The position numbers and the translations under genes were made by a program. From contig RDOA01000019.1 of NCBI GenBank assembly GCA_011364925.1, positions 1 to 58,180 on the forward strand: DNA of 58,180 bases, in the 5' to 3' direction. Shown one piece after another: positions 42,860-51,600 of this stretch (within the stretch, counting starts at the first letter, position 1; the number at the start of each line of letters is the position of its first letter). The notes beneath the pieces were generated by a model, which saw only the letters and a list, made by a program, of their open reading frames with translations, made no database searches and had not been told where the DNA came from. This DNA is from Promethearchaeota archaeon. Its GTDB lineage: Archaea > Asgardarchaeota > Lokiarchaeia > Sigyniarchaeales > SOKP01.

Positions 42860-45631
42860 TCATCTTCTTAATAGTTTATGTTTAATCTCTTTATTTTTAT
42901 ATATTAACACGATACCAATTGGAATCAATACAGGGAGTATGTAAAATACAATTAAGTTGAAAGTTGATAATTCCAACTGGATCTCAAAGTAATATCGAAC
43001 TATTGGAACATTTGAACTATCACGTAATTCGAAAGTATAAGATTTCTTTCCAAAATCATAAGGATTTATACTGGGAATTACTTCATAAATAATCCTATTT
43101 ATTCCTGGACCAAGGCCATTAAGATTCGTCGTTACACGGTCGCCGTTTACAAAAAGCGTAAAGGATTCTGATGTCTCTTGGTTGTTCTGTATAATCAAGA
43201 TAAATTGAACCGTACCACCTTGTTCTACGATTTCTGGAAAAGATACACTTAGAATTTCATATTTAGGTATTACATTAACATAGAATTGTTCTGTGTAGAT
43301 ATTCGTTTTTCCTTTTGAAATGACCATTGTCATATTAAGGCGATCCTCATTAGATAACGCATAATTCAATATAAAATTCACATTCTTAACTTCTTTTTCA
43401 GATAGTACTACTTCTTCTTTGTAAATTACAAGATCATCCTGATAGTAGCTAACATTAAAAATTTGAGAACTATTAGGCAAGAAGTTAGTTAAGGTCATAG
43501 AAACAAATCCGGATTCTCCATTTACTATAAAATTATCGTAGAAAAAATAGGAATAATCAAAAGAATGCCCAATAAGAACACTTACATTTATCATCAAATA
43601 GGTTGTACCCCCATCATTAAATTTAAAACTGATATTGTGACTCCCTATTTCAGCATCAAGTATAGTCGTTAGGTTAAAGGTGACATTAGTCAATACATTA
43701 GTGAAAAAGGTTAAATTTTGATAGCCTGGAATAATTTCGGATCCTTCCATTGAAACTGTTAAGTTTACATCTTGAGAACGCGTGTTGTTAACTGGGATAG
43801 TAATGTTTACAATTGGTCCCTGGTATAGGGTTTGAGGTAAGCCTAAAATAGGTGAAGCTACTAATCCTGAAATCACATTGAATCTCTTTAAGGTGTAAGA
43901 TGTTCCAAAGTTAGAACAATTAGCAAAAATTTGAAGGTAATATCCAGTCCCTAAATCTAAGACATCTGTAATGCTATAGACCATCGTTGACGATGTATCT
44001 ATAATTTGTTGGGATATTGTATCAAAAATTAGTTTTTCTGGTGTCTTAAAAATGTAAGTAATAGAAGCATCGTCTATTTTATATTCAATTGTGAAGGGTT
44101 CATATAGTTTAGTGGTAGTATTATAATATTTATCAGTTTTATAATACATATAAACGCTTGTAATGTTAAGAGAATCTTGATTAAAAATGTAATCGGGAAT
44201 TAGAGCAGTTACATTATAAGTAGAATTAAGCCTGGTAGCGTTGTAGATATTGTAAGCATTTAAATAAGCTTCGCACAACCGAAGATTAGCGTACAAATTC
44301 TTATCAGTATTAACAGGATCTATTGACTTTATATAAGAATTAACAGAAAGATCATAAAAAGAACTTTCAAAAGTATCGTATAAATCCCATGCGCGGTTAT
44401 AATAGGTAATGTTTCCTGTAAATTCAAAGAGTTTTAGACACGCTGACATCATAATAGCATTTGCCTCTAAATCTATATAGGTAGCGTTCACAATTGGTAT
44501 TCCAACCCAATTTGACTCTCTGAATTGTTCATAAGCATTAAATCCCGAATCCCATAGGGCATCCAATTTATTAAATAGAAAAGTAGCGTTCTTAAAGTAT
44601 GTAGAATCACTTTGCATTCCGGAATCAATCCAAAAATTTAATAGAGTAATAATTCCTAAAGCGTTTGTTTTTAAATACTTATACGTACTCCCTGGTTCTG
44701 ATGACCAATCGTTTTTTCCGTAATACTCAAAACCGCCATCAGTATTATCCCATAACTCGTTTAAAAGCTTATGTACTGTTGTGTTGGCTATTTCATAAGC
44801 GCTATTTTCAATTATAGTATCGAGATTGAGTTCGCTATAAATTCGATGAATTTCAAGAGCAGCTAATATAGCATACATATTGCTTTCTGCATATTTATCC
44901 GTTGTTGAATTATGATTGTAAAACCCACCATAGGTATCGTCTCGAAATTGAGATGAGTTTATTAATTGAAATGCTTCTTCAATTGAATCTTTAGGGGAAA
45001 TACTATTAATGCTTATACTGTCAATTTCGGTTCCAATGTTTTCAATTAATAGAAATATGGGCATAAGGTTATCAATTAAATATCGGGTATCGTCAAATAT
45101 TTTTCCTGTAGTGTTATCAACTGATCTTACGAAGCCATACTCATTTTGGACAATACTGTTTTGATACCATAAAAGAGAATCTCTTAATTTCAAATAATTA
45201 TCAAATGTGTCATAAGCATTTGTATCATCCTTCAAGAGAGTTTTATATAATAACAGATTATCAATTGAATATACTTTATCATTAGTTACTACTCCAAGAT
45301 TATTGCCCGTTCTATAATATGTATTGATATCAAAATCTAAATCTGATTTGTATTTAAATTTAAAAAAATTCCAAATATTAGTAAAATTAACTTTAAACGG
45401 ATCGACAAAAATCTCTGGACCAGCTGCCGAATTAAGATTGTTCACATTAGAAATATTGTTATCAAGTGAAAAAGGTTCTCTTTTGACATTGTTACTTTGA
45501 AATAATCCGTCGTTATAATATAAGAAACTAAACACAAACAGAAGTAGGAAAAAAATACTTAACAAAATTTTAGTGTTTCTATATCTCATTTTCCCTTTTA
45601 TTCGGAAAGTGAAAAAGTTATTGTAATTCAT
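42860..45631 (-). CDS. Large surface protein with an alpha-toroid-like domain, beta-sandwich repeats and C-terminal anchor
   Basis: A 923-residue protein. An N-terminal hydrophobic segment (KILLSIFFLLLFVFSFLYY) is a signal or anchor. Residues 70-470 are helical and repetitive, with aromatic/Gly motifs such as DDTYGGFYN, NTDGGFEYYGKND and YAILAALEIHRIY, resembling alpha/alpha barrel folds of the AGE, glycosidase or thioredoxin-like YyaL type. Residues 475-880 are beta-rich with Asn-linked glycosylation sequons. A terminal hydrophobic segment (FNLIVFYILPVLIPIGIVLI) plus KNKEIKHKLLRR anchors it. A sugar-acting or sugar-binding role is plausible but unproven. It is co-transcribed with the next gene. 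The start at 45631 could also be the ATG at residue 15. Confidence 0.6.
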   Translation of the reverse strand: MNYNNFFTFRIKGKMRYRNTKILLSIFFLLLFVFSFLYYNDGLFQSNNVKREPFSLDNNISNVNNLNSAAGPEIFVDPFKVNFTNIWNFFKFKYKSDLDFDINTYYRTGNNLGVVTNDKVYSIDNLLLYKTLLKDDTNAYDTFDNYLKLRDSLLWYQNSIVQNEYGFVRSVDNTTGKIFDDTRYLIDNLMPIFLLIENIGTEIDSISINSISPKDSIEEAFQLINSSQFRDDTYGGFYNHNSTTDKYAESNMYAILAALEIHRIYSELNLDTIIENSAYEIANTTVHKLLNELWDNTDGGFEYYGKNDWSSEPGSTYKYLKTNALGIITLLNFWIDSGMQSDSTYFKNATFLFNKLDALWDSGFNAYEQFRESNWVGIPIVNATYIDLEANAIMMSACLKLFEFTGNITYYNRAWDLYDTFESSFYDLSVNSYIKSIDPVNTDKNLYANLRLCEAYLNAYNIYNATRLNSTYNVTALIPDYIFNQDSLNITSVYMYYKTDKYYNTTTKLYEPFTIEYKIDDASITYIFKTPEKLIFDTISQQIIDTSSTMVYSITDVLDLGTGYYLQIFANCSNFGTSYTLKRFNVISGLVASPILGLPQTLYQGPIVNITIPVNNTRSQDVNLTVSMEGSEIIPGYQNLTFFTNVLTNVTFNLTTILDAEIGSHNISFKFNDGGTTYLMINVSVLIGHSFDYSYFFYDNFIVNGESGFVSMTLTNFLPNSSQIFNVSYYQDDLVIYKEEVVLSEKEVKNVNFILNYALSNEDRLNMTMVISKGKTNIYTEQFYVNVIPKYEILSVSFPEIVEQGGTVQFILIIQNNQETSESFTLFVNGDRVTTNLNGLGPGINRIIYEVIPSINPYDFGKKSYTFELRDSSNVPIVRYYFEIQLELSTFNLIVFYILPVLIPIGIVLIYKNKEIKHKLLRR

Positions 45632-45756
45632 AATTAATCTGCAAATGATTAAAATTATTTTTTAATATCGATATATTTTTTAGAAAAATGTTCTTCTCTT
45701 TAAAATTTTTTTCTGAAAACCTTGTGGATTCAAGGATATTTTGACTTCAATTTTTG

Positions 45757-47241
45757 TTATTTGTTATCAATAGAATTTAAAATTTCTGAAATTAATACTC
45801 TTTTCTGTTCCATTGTATCTCTGTCTCTAATAGTAACAGAATTATCATCTAAAGAATCATAATCTATTGTAATACAATATGGCGTTCCTAATTCGTCTTG
45901 CCTTCTATATCTCTTACCAATTGACCCTGCAGTGTCAAAAAATGAAGTTATTCTGTGTTGTAACAATAGTTTATGTACATCTTTTGCTAAATTCAGTATA
46001 CTTTTTTTATTCCTTACTAATGGAAATACTGCAACATAATTAGGAGCGAGTATGGGATTTAGGTTTAACACTATTCGTTCATCTATTATATTGAATGTCG
46101 TTTCGAGAAGCGTGTAAATGATTCGATCGGGTCCAAATGCAATTTCGAGAATCTGAGGTACTTCTTTTGAACTAGAATCTGTACCCATTGGAATTTCAAA
46201 ATTTTGTTTTGAATATTCCCCATGCCGTTTCAAATCGTAGTCTGTCCTGTCGTGAATTCCACATATTTCTACCCACCCAAATTGTTCGGTGTTTATTTCT
46301 AAATCCCAAGCATCATCAGCATAATGAGCCATTTCCTGTGGTGAATGTTGTCTTAATCTAATTTTTTCTTCAGGAAATCCTAATTTGGAAGCAAGATGAT
46401 ATCCGAGATAAATGCAGTATGCGAAAGCTTGTTTTTTAAGAATTCCGTTATCTACAGCTTCTTTTAATGATATTTTATTAGGAAACCCAATTTTGCTTTC
46501 TTGAGATTTCCAATCAAGCAATGGTATTATATTTTCATTGATTTCATTATATTCTTCATAATTTAATTCTTGCTCTTTTCCAATAAACAATTGTATTTCA
46601 AATTGATCGAAAGCTCTCATACGAAGAACTAACTGTCGTGGAGAAATTTCATTTCGAAAAGCTTTCCCATATTGAAAAACCTTTATAGGATATTGCCTAC
46701 GAGCATCTTGGTTCAATCGATTAAACAATAAATACGTTGTAGTAGCAGTTTCCGGTCTTAAATATGCAATTACACCACTTCCAACGGATGTTTGGAGCAT
46801 TAAATTGTACTTTTCAACTCTTTCAAAAGAAGTATTACATTTTGGACAACCTAATCCGTGCTTCTTTACCAAATTCTCCATCTCCTCGAAAGATAATCCA
46901 TCTGATAATTCATCAGGTAAGCGATCTTGAAGAAATTTGTCTGCTCTTACCATAGTATCGCACTTTTTACAGCGAAATACTGGATCTATGAATCTTTCTA
47001 GATGGCCTGACGCTTCCCATACTTTTTTGGGCATTATTTCAGGGCATTCTACTTCATAGAACCCATAAGCTCTGAGTTCGCGTCTAAACAGCGATAAAAC
47101 ATTGTTTTTCATTGCCTTACCTGCTGGACCATAGGAATAGAATCCCGCTAAACCACCATAAATCTCTGGAGAAGGCCCCCATATAAAACCACGTCGCCGT
47201 AATAATGAATTAAAAGCGTCAATCTTATCCTCAATCTTCAT
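45757..47241 (-). CDS. glyS: Glycyl-tRNA synthetase (class II, archaeal/eukaryotic dimer type)
   Basis: A 494-residue enzyme. LLRRRGFIWGPSPEIYGGLA, FYSYGPAGKAMKNNV, FRNEISPRQLVLRMRAF (motif 2) and the C-terminal anticodon-binding domain (VAVFPLVRNKKSILNLAKDV) are typical. Two CxxC pairs lie in the catalytic half: CKKCDTMVRAD near residue 92 and CPKC near 135. It ligates glycine to tRNA-Gly. The ATG at 47241 is preferred because AAAGGA lies 10 bases upstream; a TTG at 47250 would add three residues. It is upstream of the 923-residue surface-protein gene but 125 bases away, so is probably separate. Confidence 0.93.
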   Translation of the reverse strand: MKIEDKIDAFNSLLRRRGFIWGPSPEIYGGLAGFYSYGPAGKAMKNNVLSLFRRELRAYGFYEVECPEIMPKKVWEASGHLERFIDPVFRCKKCDTMVRADKFLQDRLPDELSDGLSFEEMENLVKKHGLGCPKCNTSFERVEKYNLMLQTSVGSGVIAYLRPETATTTYLLFNRLNQDARRQYPIKVFQYGKAFRNEISPRQLVLRMRAFDQFEIQLFIGKEQELNYEEYNEINENIIPLLDWKSQESKIGFPNKISLKEAVDNGILKKQAFAYCIYLGYHLASKLGFPEEKIRLRQHSPQEMAHYADDAWDLEINTEQFGWVEICGIHDRTDYDLKRHGEYSKQNFEIPMGTDSSSKEVPQILEIAFGPDRIIYTLLETTFNIIDERIVLNLNPILAPNYVAVFPLVRNKKSILNLAKDVHKLLLQHRITSFFDTAGSIGKRYRRQDELGTPYCITIDYDSLDDNSVTIRDRDTMEQKRVLISEILNSIDNK

Positions 47242-47445
47242 TTTTATCAATTCCTTTCGTTAATAGTTATGTGAATCATTGTTAATATTTTTATTTTAAG
47301 ATTCTCCACTAAGTAAAAGGTTGTAAACAGTATTGAAATTCTAATTTTATAAAGTAAATTTTTATATAACTAAAAGATAGTATTATTATAATTTTAAGTT
47401 TTAAATTCAAATTAATTAGGATAATAAATTACTCCTTGATGTGTT

Positions 47446-48300
47446 ATGTTTTTCCAAGACTATTTTCAATTTTTTGATATATGGGACGGTATTGAGTCGG
47501 GCTTATATTACGCAATAGTAGGTTTTTATTTTCTAATATTTGCATATTTCCTTTTAATGAGATTTAGAGTTTCGAAAAAGCTCTATTGGTTTTACTTTGC
47601 AATTTTATTTTTGTTTCTAGCTGCAGGGAGAGGATTTTTCATTGTTTACTACTTTTACGCACCAGAACTCTATGGATCAATGCCAACTTTAGAATTAGTA
47701 GGATTGTTAATGTTTCTTTATAGATTAGCTACATTTTCTACATGGTTAGCCATAGCTTGTGTGATGGGTGTTTTTGGTACGCTCATCTTTCCTTCGATTT
47801 CTGAAAGCGATACCGATTCAGAAAAAAAAGATAATGTATCTAAAATTAAACAATTAATAAGAAATAAAAAAGTAAGAATATCCCTTAAAATCTGTTTGAT
47901 TGTAATCCCCATTATTGTAAGCATTCTCGCTTTAACCTTACCAGATTCACTACTTATGGATCCAGATTTCAATGAAGCGCCATATAATGCTGGAGTTACC
48001 TTAGTAACGATTTTTGGGTATCCCGCAGGTAGAGCTGTCCTCAATTTTATTCTCTTACCTTTAATGGTGTTTTTAATTCCGTTTACATTCGTTTATTTAG
48101 CGTTGAAAACATTTGGAGTTTTAAGGCGTTCTTACGCTTTAAATGCAATTGGATTCTTTATCTATTTTTTTGGAAGAATATCTCAAGGGATATTTGAAAC
48201 CTTTGGATTTCCCCATGTTGGAGCGATTTTGCCACCATTATTAATCTTACTCTCCTTATTAATTATCGTAATTGCAAATAACTACGAACAGTTGCGTTAA
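47446..48300 (+). CDS. Polytopic membrane protein, about seven helices, unknown function
   Basis: A 284-residue protein not recognised. Hydrophobic segments lie near residues 20-40 (LYYAIVGFYFLIFAYFLLM), 45-68, 85-110 (LVGLLMFLYRLATFSTWLAIACVMG), 145-166, 180-215, 225-245 and 258-278. A charged loop (SDTDSEKKDNVSKIKQLIRNKK) lies near 120-145. The general topology resembles small sensory or receptor-like seven-helix proteins, but there is no retinal-lysine motif such as that of microbial rhodopsins visible, so a rhodopsin call is not supported. A TATA-like TTTTATATAAC lies near 47360. It is divergent from the GlyRS gene. Confidence 0.55.
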   Translation: MFFQDYFQFFDIWDGIESGLYYAIVGFYFLIFAYFLLMRFRVSKKLYWFYFAILFLFLAAGRGFFIVYYFYAPELYGSMPTLELVGLLMFLYRLATFSTWLAIACVMGVFGTLIFPSISESDTDSEKKDNVSKIKQLIRNKKVRISLKICLIVIPIIVSILALTLPDSLLMDPDFNEAPYNAGVTLVTIFGYPAGRAVLNFILLPLMVFLIPFTFVYLALKTFGVLRRSYALNAIGFFIYFFGRISQGIFETFGFPHVGAILPPLLILLSLLIIVIANNYEQLR

Positions 48301-48510
48301 AGATCAAAAATTATTATATTCTTTGAAATAAAATCGTTTTTTTCAAATCTTTTAGACTTTTTATAAATTCAATCTTAGAAAATACTAGTAGATTGTTAGG
48401 ATAGTGGAGATTTTAAAAAATAATTTTAAATAAAAATTTTAGTAATAATTTATTAAACTAAAAAAAAACTGTATTATTATAATTAATTTTAAACCAGATG
48501 AGGTCAATTT
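48301..48510. other. Intergenic region, 210 bases, promoter and ribosome site only
   Basis: AT-rich spacer before the coiled-coil gene. It carries GAGGT at 48500-48504, six bases before the ATG at 48511. No RNA gene seen. Confidence 0.4.
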
Positions 48511-50139
48511 ATGTCAATCCATGGCAATCAATATATTTTACCCCTATTTAATACTCCTCAAAGAATACCCCCCATCAAGGAACACGATGAGTTAGCATTG
48601 GCGTTCTATTTATTAACAAAAAATGTAGATTCAGATGAGAGAATTGTCTCCTTTTCTAGACTACTTTGGCCATATCTCTGCGTCCAAGGTGTTATAAGTA
48701 CACATATAATTTTAGATGGGTTGAGTGTATTTTCGAAAAGAGATAAACTTTCTAATCCGCCTCGCCAACCGTTAATAGGTCATCTTCTAAGAAACATTGA
48801 GAATCGAACAGAGATTGAACAACTGAATAAAATTATAGAAGTTTTAAAATATACCGATAGCGAAGCAGAATCTCTGGGTGAAAGCGAGGAATCCGAGTTT
48901 CAGGAGTTAAAAATAGAATCTTTAATTGATCCAGAATTCCTTGTAACTTTAGTAAAACTATTACCTTTCACTGAATTTAAACCTGTAGCAGATTATATGC
49001 CATTGGAAGCGAACTTTACTACAGAGCAGGCTTTAGAGATTGCAGAGAAATATCGGAATACGGTCGATTATATGAAGGGGAACGCACTAAGGTGGAATAC
49101 ACAAATTGAATTGATTAGTAAAGAAGTAGATAAATGGTTAATCAATATCAATGTCCAACTAAAAGATATAGATTCTCGTTTCTCATCCCAGATTTCAAAG
49201 ACATCACAGTCAATTGATAAAAATCAAATTAATGATAAGATCGCATTGGAAAGCGATAAAATTGACCAATGGAAAGTTGCTGAAAAAAGAAGAGTAATTG
49301 AGAATATATCAGTGTTATTTAAAACAGCAGAAAGACAACTGGAAGAGATAATTAAGAAAAACAAACAGTTCACCCATTCAGATATGTTAAAAGGTAGAGT
49401 TTTTAGTGATCTTACATATCCATTTGAAAATCACTTTAAATACTTAATAGACGAAGGGAATAATTTCGTAAGTTCAATTACATCTATGACTCAAAAATAC
49501 ATGGAATTGAAAGAACGCGCTTTTGAAATCGATGCTGAAGCAAATAAAAAATTGGAAGAATTCAAATCCTCTTTAGATATGAAACTTCAAGATAGAAACA
49601 AAAATTTATCAGCATTCGAAGAAGAGAAACAACAAAAAATAACAGAAATTGGAACTCTACAAAAACAGGTTGAAAATTTATATTCTCAGATAAAATCCAT
49701 TGTTCAAACTAAAAATGGAAATTGCTTACAAGAAGCTAAAGACTTAATATCTTGGTCGTTAACTGATGATCAATCTGAGTTATTTTCTCGCCCAATAGTA
49801 TGGATTTATATGCCGTTATATGTTATGTTCGTTGAAAACAAAAAAAATATGGAAGAAAAAATGTTTTCAGTCTTTCCCGGAACTGTTACGACTGATCCAA
49901 ATAACATTTATAAGGAAGTTTCTGATGTTATGCTGAATTTAAAGCGTAGAGTTACTGAAAAAATTGAAGAAGATATGGCACTAAGATCTAATTTCGAATT
50001 TTCAAGCGAAAATAGGAATCTGCTCGAAGATCCAAGTTTAAAAAAGAAAATCCAACAAGGGATTTCCATTTTAAGAAACAGTGGGTTAATAAATGTTGAT
50101 ATGGAAAATGAAATTAGAACGAAATTGGATTCTATATAA
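48511..50139 (+). CDS. Coiled-coil protein of unknown function
   Basis: A 542-residue soluble protein, not recognised. The N-terminal 180 residues (ALAFYLLTKNVDSDERIVSF, LLWPYLCVQGVISTHIILDG) look like a compact mixed domain. Long helical stretches follow at about 190-240, 255-300 and 330-415, with heptad-like patterns (EIDAEANKKLEEFKSSLDMK, KQQKITEIGTLQKQVENLYS). The C-terminal 120 residues (SRPIVWIYMPLYVMFVENKK onwards) form another folded domain. Strong SD GAGGT. The ATG at 48511 has a clear N-terminus. It begins a plus-strand cluster with two GNATs and a membrane acyltransferase, and gaps of 26, 79 and 42 bases suggest co-expression. A structural or scaffold role is possible. Confidence 0.6.
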   Translation: MSIHGNQYILPLFNTPQRIPPIKEHDELALAFYLLTKNVDSDERIVSFSRLLWPYLCVQGVISTHIILDGLSVFSKRDKLSNPPRQPLIGHLLRNIENRTEIEQLNKIIEVLKYTDSEAESLGESEESEFQELKIESLIDPEFLVTLVKLLPFTEFKPVADYMPLEANFTTEQALEIAEKYRNTVDYMKGNALRWNTQIELISKEVDKWLININVQLKDIDSRFSSQISKTSQSIDKNQINDKIALESDKIDQWKVAEKRRVIENISVLFKTAERQLEEIIKKNKQFTHSDMLKGRVFSDLTYPFENHFKYLIDEGNNFVSSITSMTQKYMELKERAFEIDAEANKKLEEFKSSLDMKLQDRNKNLSAFEEEKQQKITEIGTLQKQVENLYSQIKSIVQTKNGNCLQEAKDLISWSLTDDQSELFSRPIVWIYMPLYVMFVENKKNMEEKMFSVFPGTVTTDPNNIYKEVSDVMLNLKRRVTEKIEEDMALRSNFEFSSENRNLLEDPSLKKKIQQGISILRNSGLINVDMENEIRTKLDSI

Positions 50140-50165
50140 ATTCGCTAGTCTTTTTTAATAAGAAG

Positions 50166-50831
50166 ATGTGTGCCAAAAAATTAGATCTTAGAAAAAAGAT
50201 CAATTTGAAAAGAAAAGCTTTAAGAACATATTTTTTACACATTGAGGAAGATTCTCAAAAGGGAGAAGTTAGTGAGCTCCAGCGAGAGATTCTGGAAGAA
50301 GGGATGGTATACCTCCAGATGAGACTACCCATTGATAAAATCACTAAAGATTTTGAGAATTCACTAAAAGAAAAGATAGAGCATAAAATTTTTCACGCAA
50401 GTATTCGAGAAGCAACAAAAAATGATCTTACTAGCGTCCAAGATATCTACAACAAAGCTTGGTTAACATCCAACACACCTTTCAGACCAATTGAGAAAGA
50501 TACTCTTAAAAAAATCTTTAATGACCCGGACACGGTTTTTCTTATTGCTAAGGTTTACGGCATCGATGGAGGATTTGTAATTTTAGATTTCGAAGGTGAA
50601 AATAAGGAATACGGAGTAATTGCAGGACTAGGCGTTTTACCTCGGTTCCAAGGTAAAGGGTTAGGAACGATTTTAGGTTTAGCTGCCTGGAATTACTTTA
50701 AGGAGAAAGGTTTGGAAGAATTAAGGTGCGAAGTTTATAAAGACAATCAGAAATCTTATAAATTTGTTAAAGGATTAAATTTTGAGGAATTTGGAAAAAA
50801 AATCTATCGTAAAGAGGATTTTGAGTTATAG
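50166..50831 (+). CDS. GNAT-family acetyltransferase with a lineage-specific N-terminal domain (copy 1)
   Basis: A 221-residue protein. The GNAT fold runs from about residue 78 (ASIREATKNDLTSVQDIYN) to the end. The acetyl-CoA pyrophosphate loop is RFQGKGLG (160-167), after VIAGLGVLP on strand 4. The C-terminal strand NQKSYKFVKGLNFEEFG is typical of RimI-type enzymes. The first 75 residues (basic helix plus ILEEGMVYLQMRLP) are not part of the GNAT fold and recur in the next gene. Substrate unknown. It starts 26 bases after the coiled-coil gene and 79 bases before its paralogue. Confidence 0.82.
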   Translation: MCAKKLDLRKKINLKRKALRTYFLHIEEDSQKGEVSELQREILEEGMVYLQMRLPIDKITKDFENSLKEKIEHKIFHASIREATKNDLTSVQDIYNKAWLTSNTPFRPIEKDTLKKIFNDPDTVFLIAKVYGIDGGFVILDFEGENKEYGVIAGLGVLPRFQGKGLGTILGLAAWNYFKEKGLEELRCEVYKDNQKSYKFVKGLNFEEFGKKIYRKEDFEL

Positions 50832-50910
50832 TATTATCGTTCTATAAAACCTTTTTATTTTTGGATCATTTATTGATTTTAATTGATAAGCTGAATTTTT
50901 TTATTCAATA

Positions 50911-51558
50911 ATGTCGCTTCCTCGTATGAATTTTAAGAAAAGAAGACTTCGAAGTATATTTCTAAGATTTGAGAAAAAAAGTAAATCAACTGATGAAATA
51001 GAGGACGATCTAATTACATCGGGGTTAGAGTACATTCAAATGAAGTTACCTGTTGCAAGAATTACCCCAGAATTCGAAAAAAAAATTACGGAAAAGATAG
51101 AACGCAATATTCTTCGAGCAAAGATAAGAGAAGCAAAATTAGATGATTTGGAGAGCGTTGTGGCTCTATATAATAGAAGCTGGTTGACGTCGAATACTCC
51201 TTATTCACCATTATCACTTGAATCCATAAAAGTATTATTCGAATATCCAGAAACTAAAATCTTAATAGCTAGAGTATATGGTTATGATGCTGGGTTCGTT
51301 ATCCTTGATTATGAGGGTCCACACAATCAGTATGGAATTATTGCTGGACTTGGAGTTATCCCTCGCTATCAACGGAAAGGTCTTGGAACTGTACTTGGAG
51401 TAGCAGCATGGAATTACTTTAAAAAGCAAGGAGTTAAAGAACTCAGATGTGAAGTATTTAAAGATAATAAAGTATCTTACAATTTTATCAAATCATTAGG
51501 ATTTGAAGAATTTGGAACAAAAATATATAAACAGGAAGATTTTGATGCATACTTGTAA
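50911..51558 (+). CDS. GNAT-family acetyltransferase with a lineage-specific N-terminal domain (copy 2)
   Basis: A 215-residue paralogue of the preceding gene. The loop is RYQRKGLG (152-159), with VAAWNYFKKQGVKELRCEVF and SYNFIKSLGFEEFG after it. The N-terminal part keeps the same layout (KKRRLRSIFLRFEKK, then GLEYIQMKLPVARITPEFEK). The two are clearly a tandem duplication with divergence; roughly half of the residues match by eye. Both may acetylate related substrates, possibly protein N-termini or a small amine. A 42-base gap then leads to a membrane acyltransferase-like gene. Confidence 0.82.
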   Translation: MSLPRMNFKKRRLRSIFLRFEKKSKSTDEIEDDLITSGLEYIQMKLPVARITPEFEKKITEKIERNILRAKIREAKLDDLESVVALYNRSWLTSNTPYSPLSLESIKVLFEYPETKILIARVYGYDAGFVILDYEGPHNQYGIIAGLGVIPRYQRKGLGTVLGVAAWNYFKKQGVKELRCEVFKDNKVSYNFIKSLGFEEFGTKIYKQEDFDAYL

Positions 51559-51600
51559 AATTTCATAATTATCCTTCAAAATAAAAAAGCTGAATTGTTG

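Noticed and set aside
47446-48300. Microbial rhodopsin (heliorhodopsin or schizorhodopsin)
   Set aside because: No retinal-binding lysine with the expected helix context is visible in the last helix.
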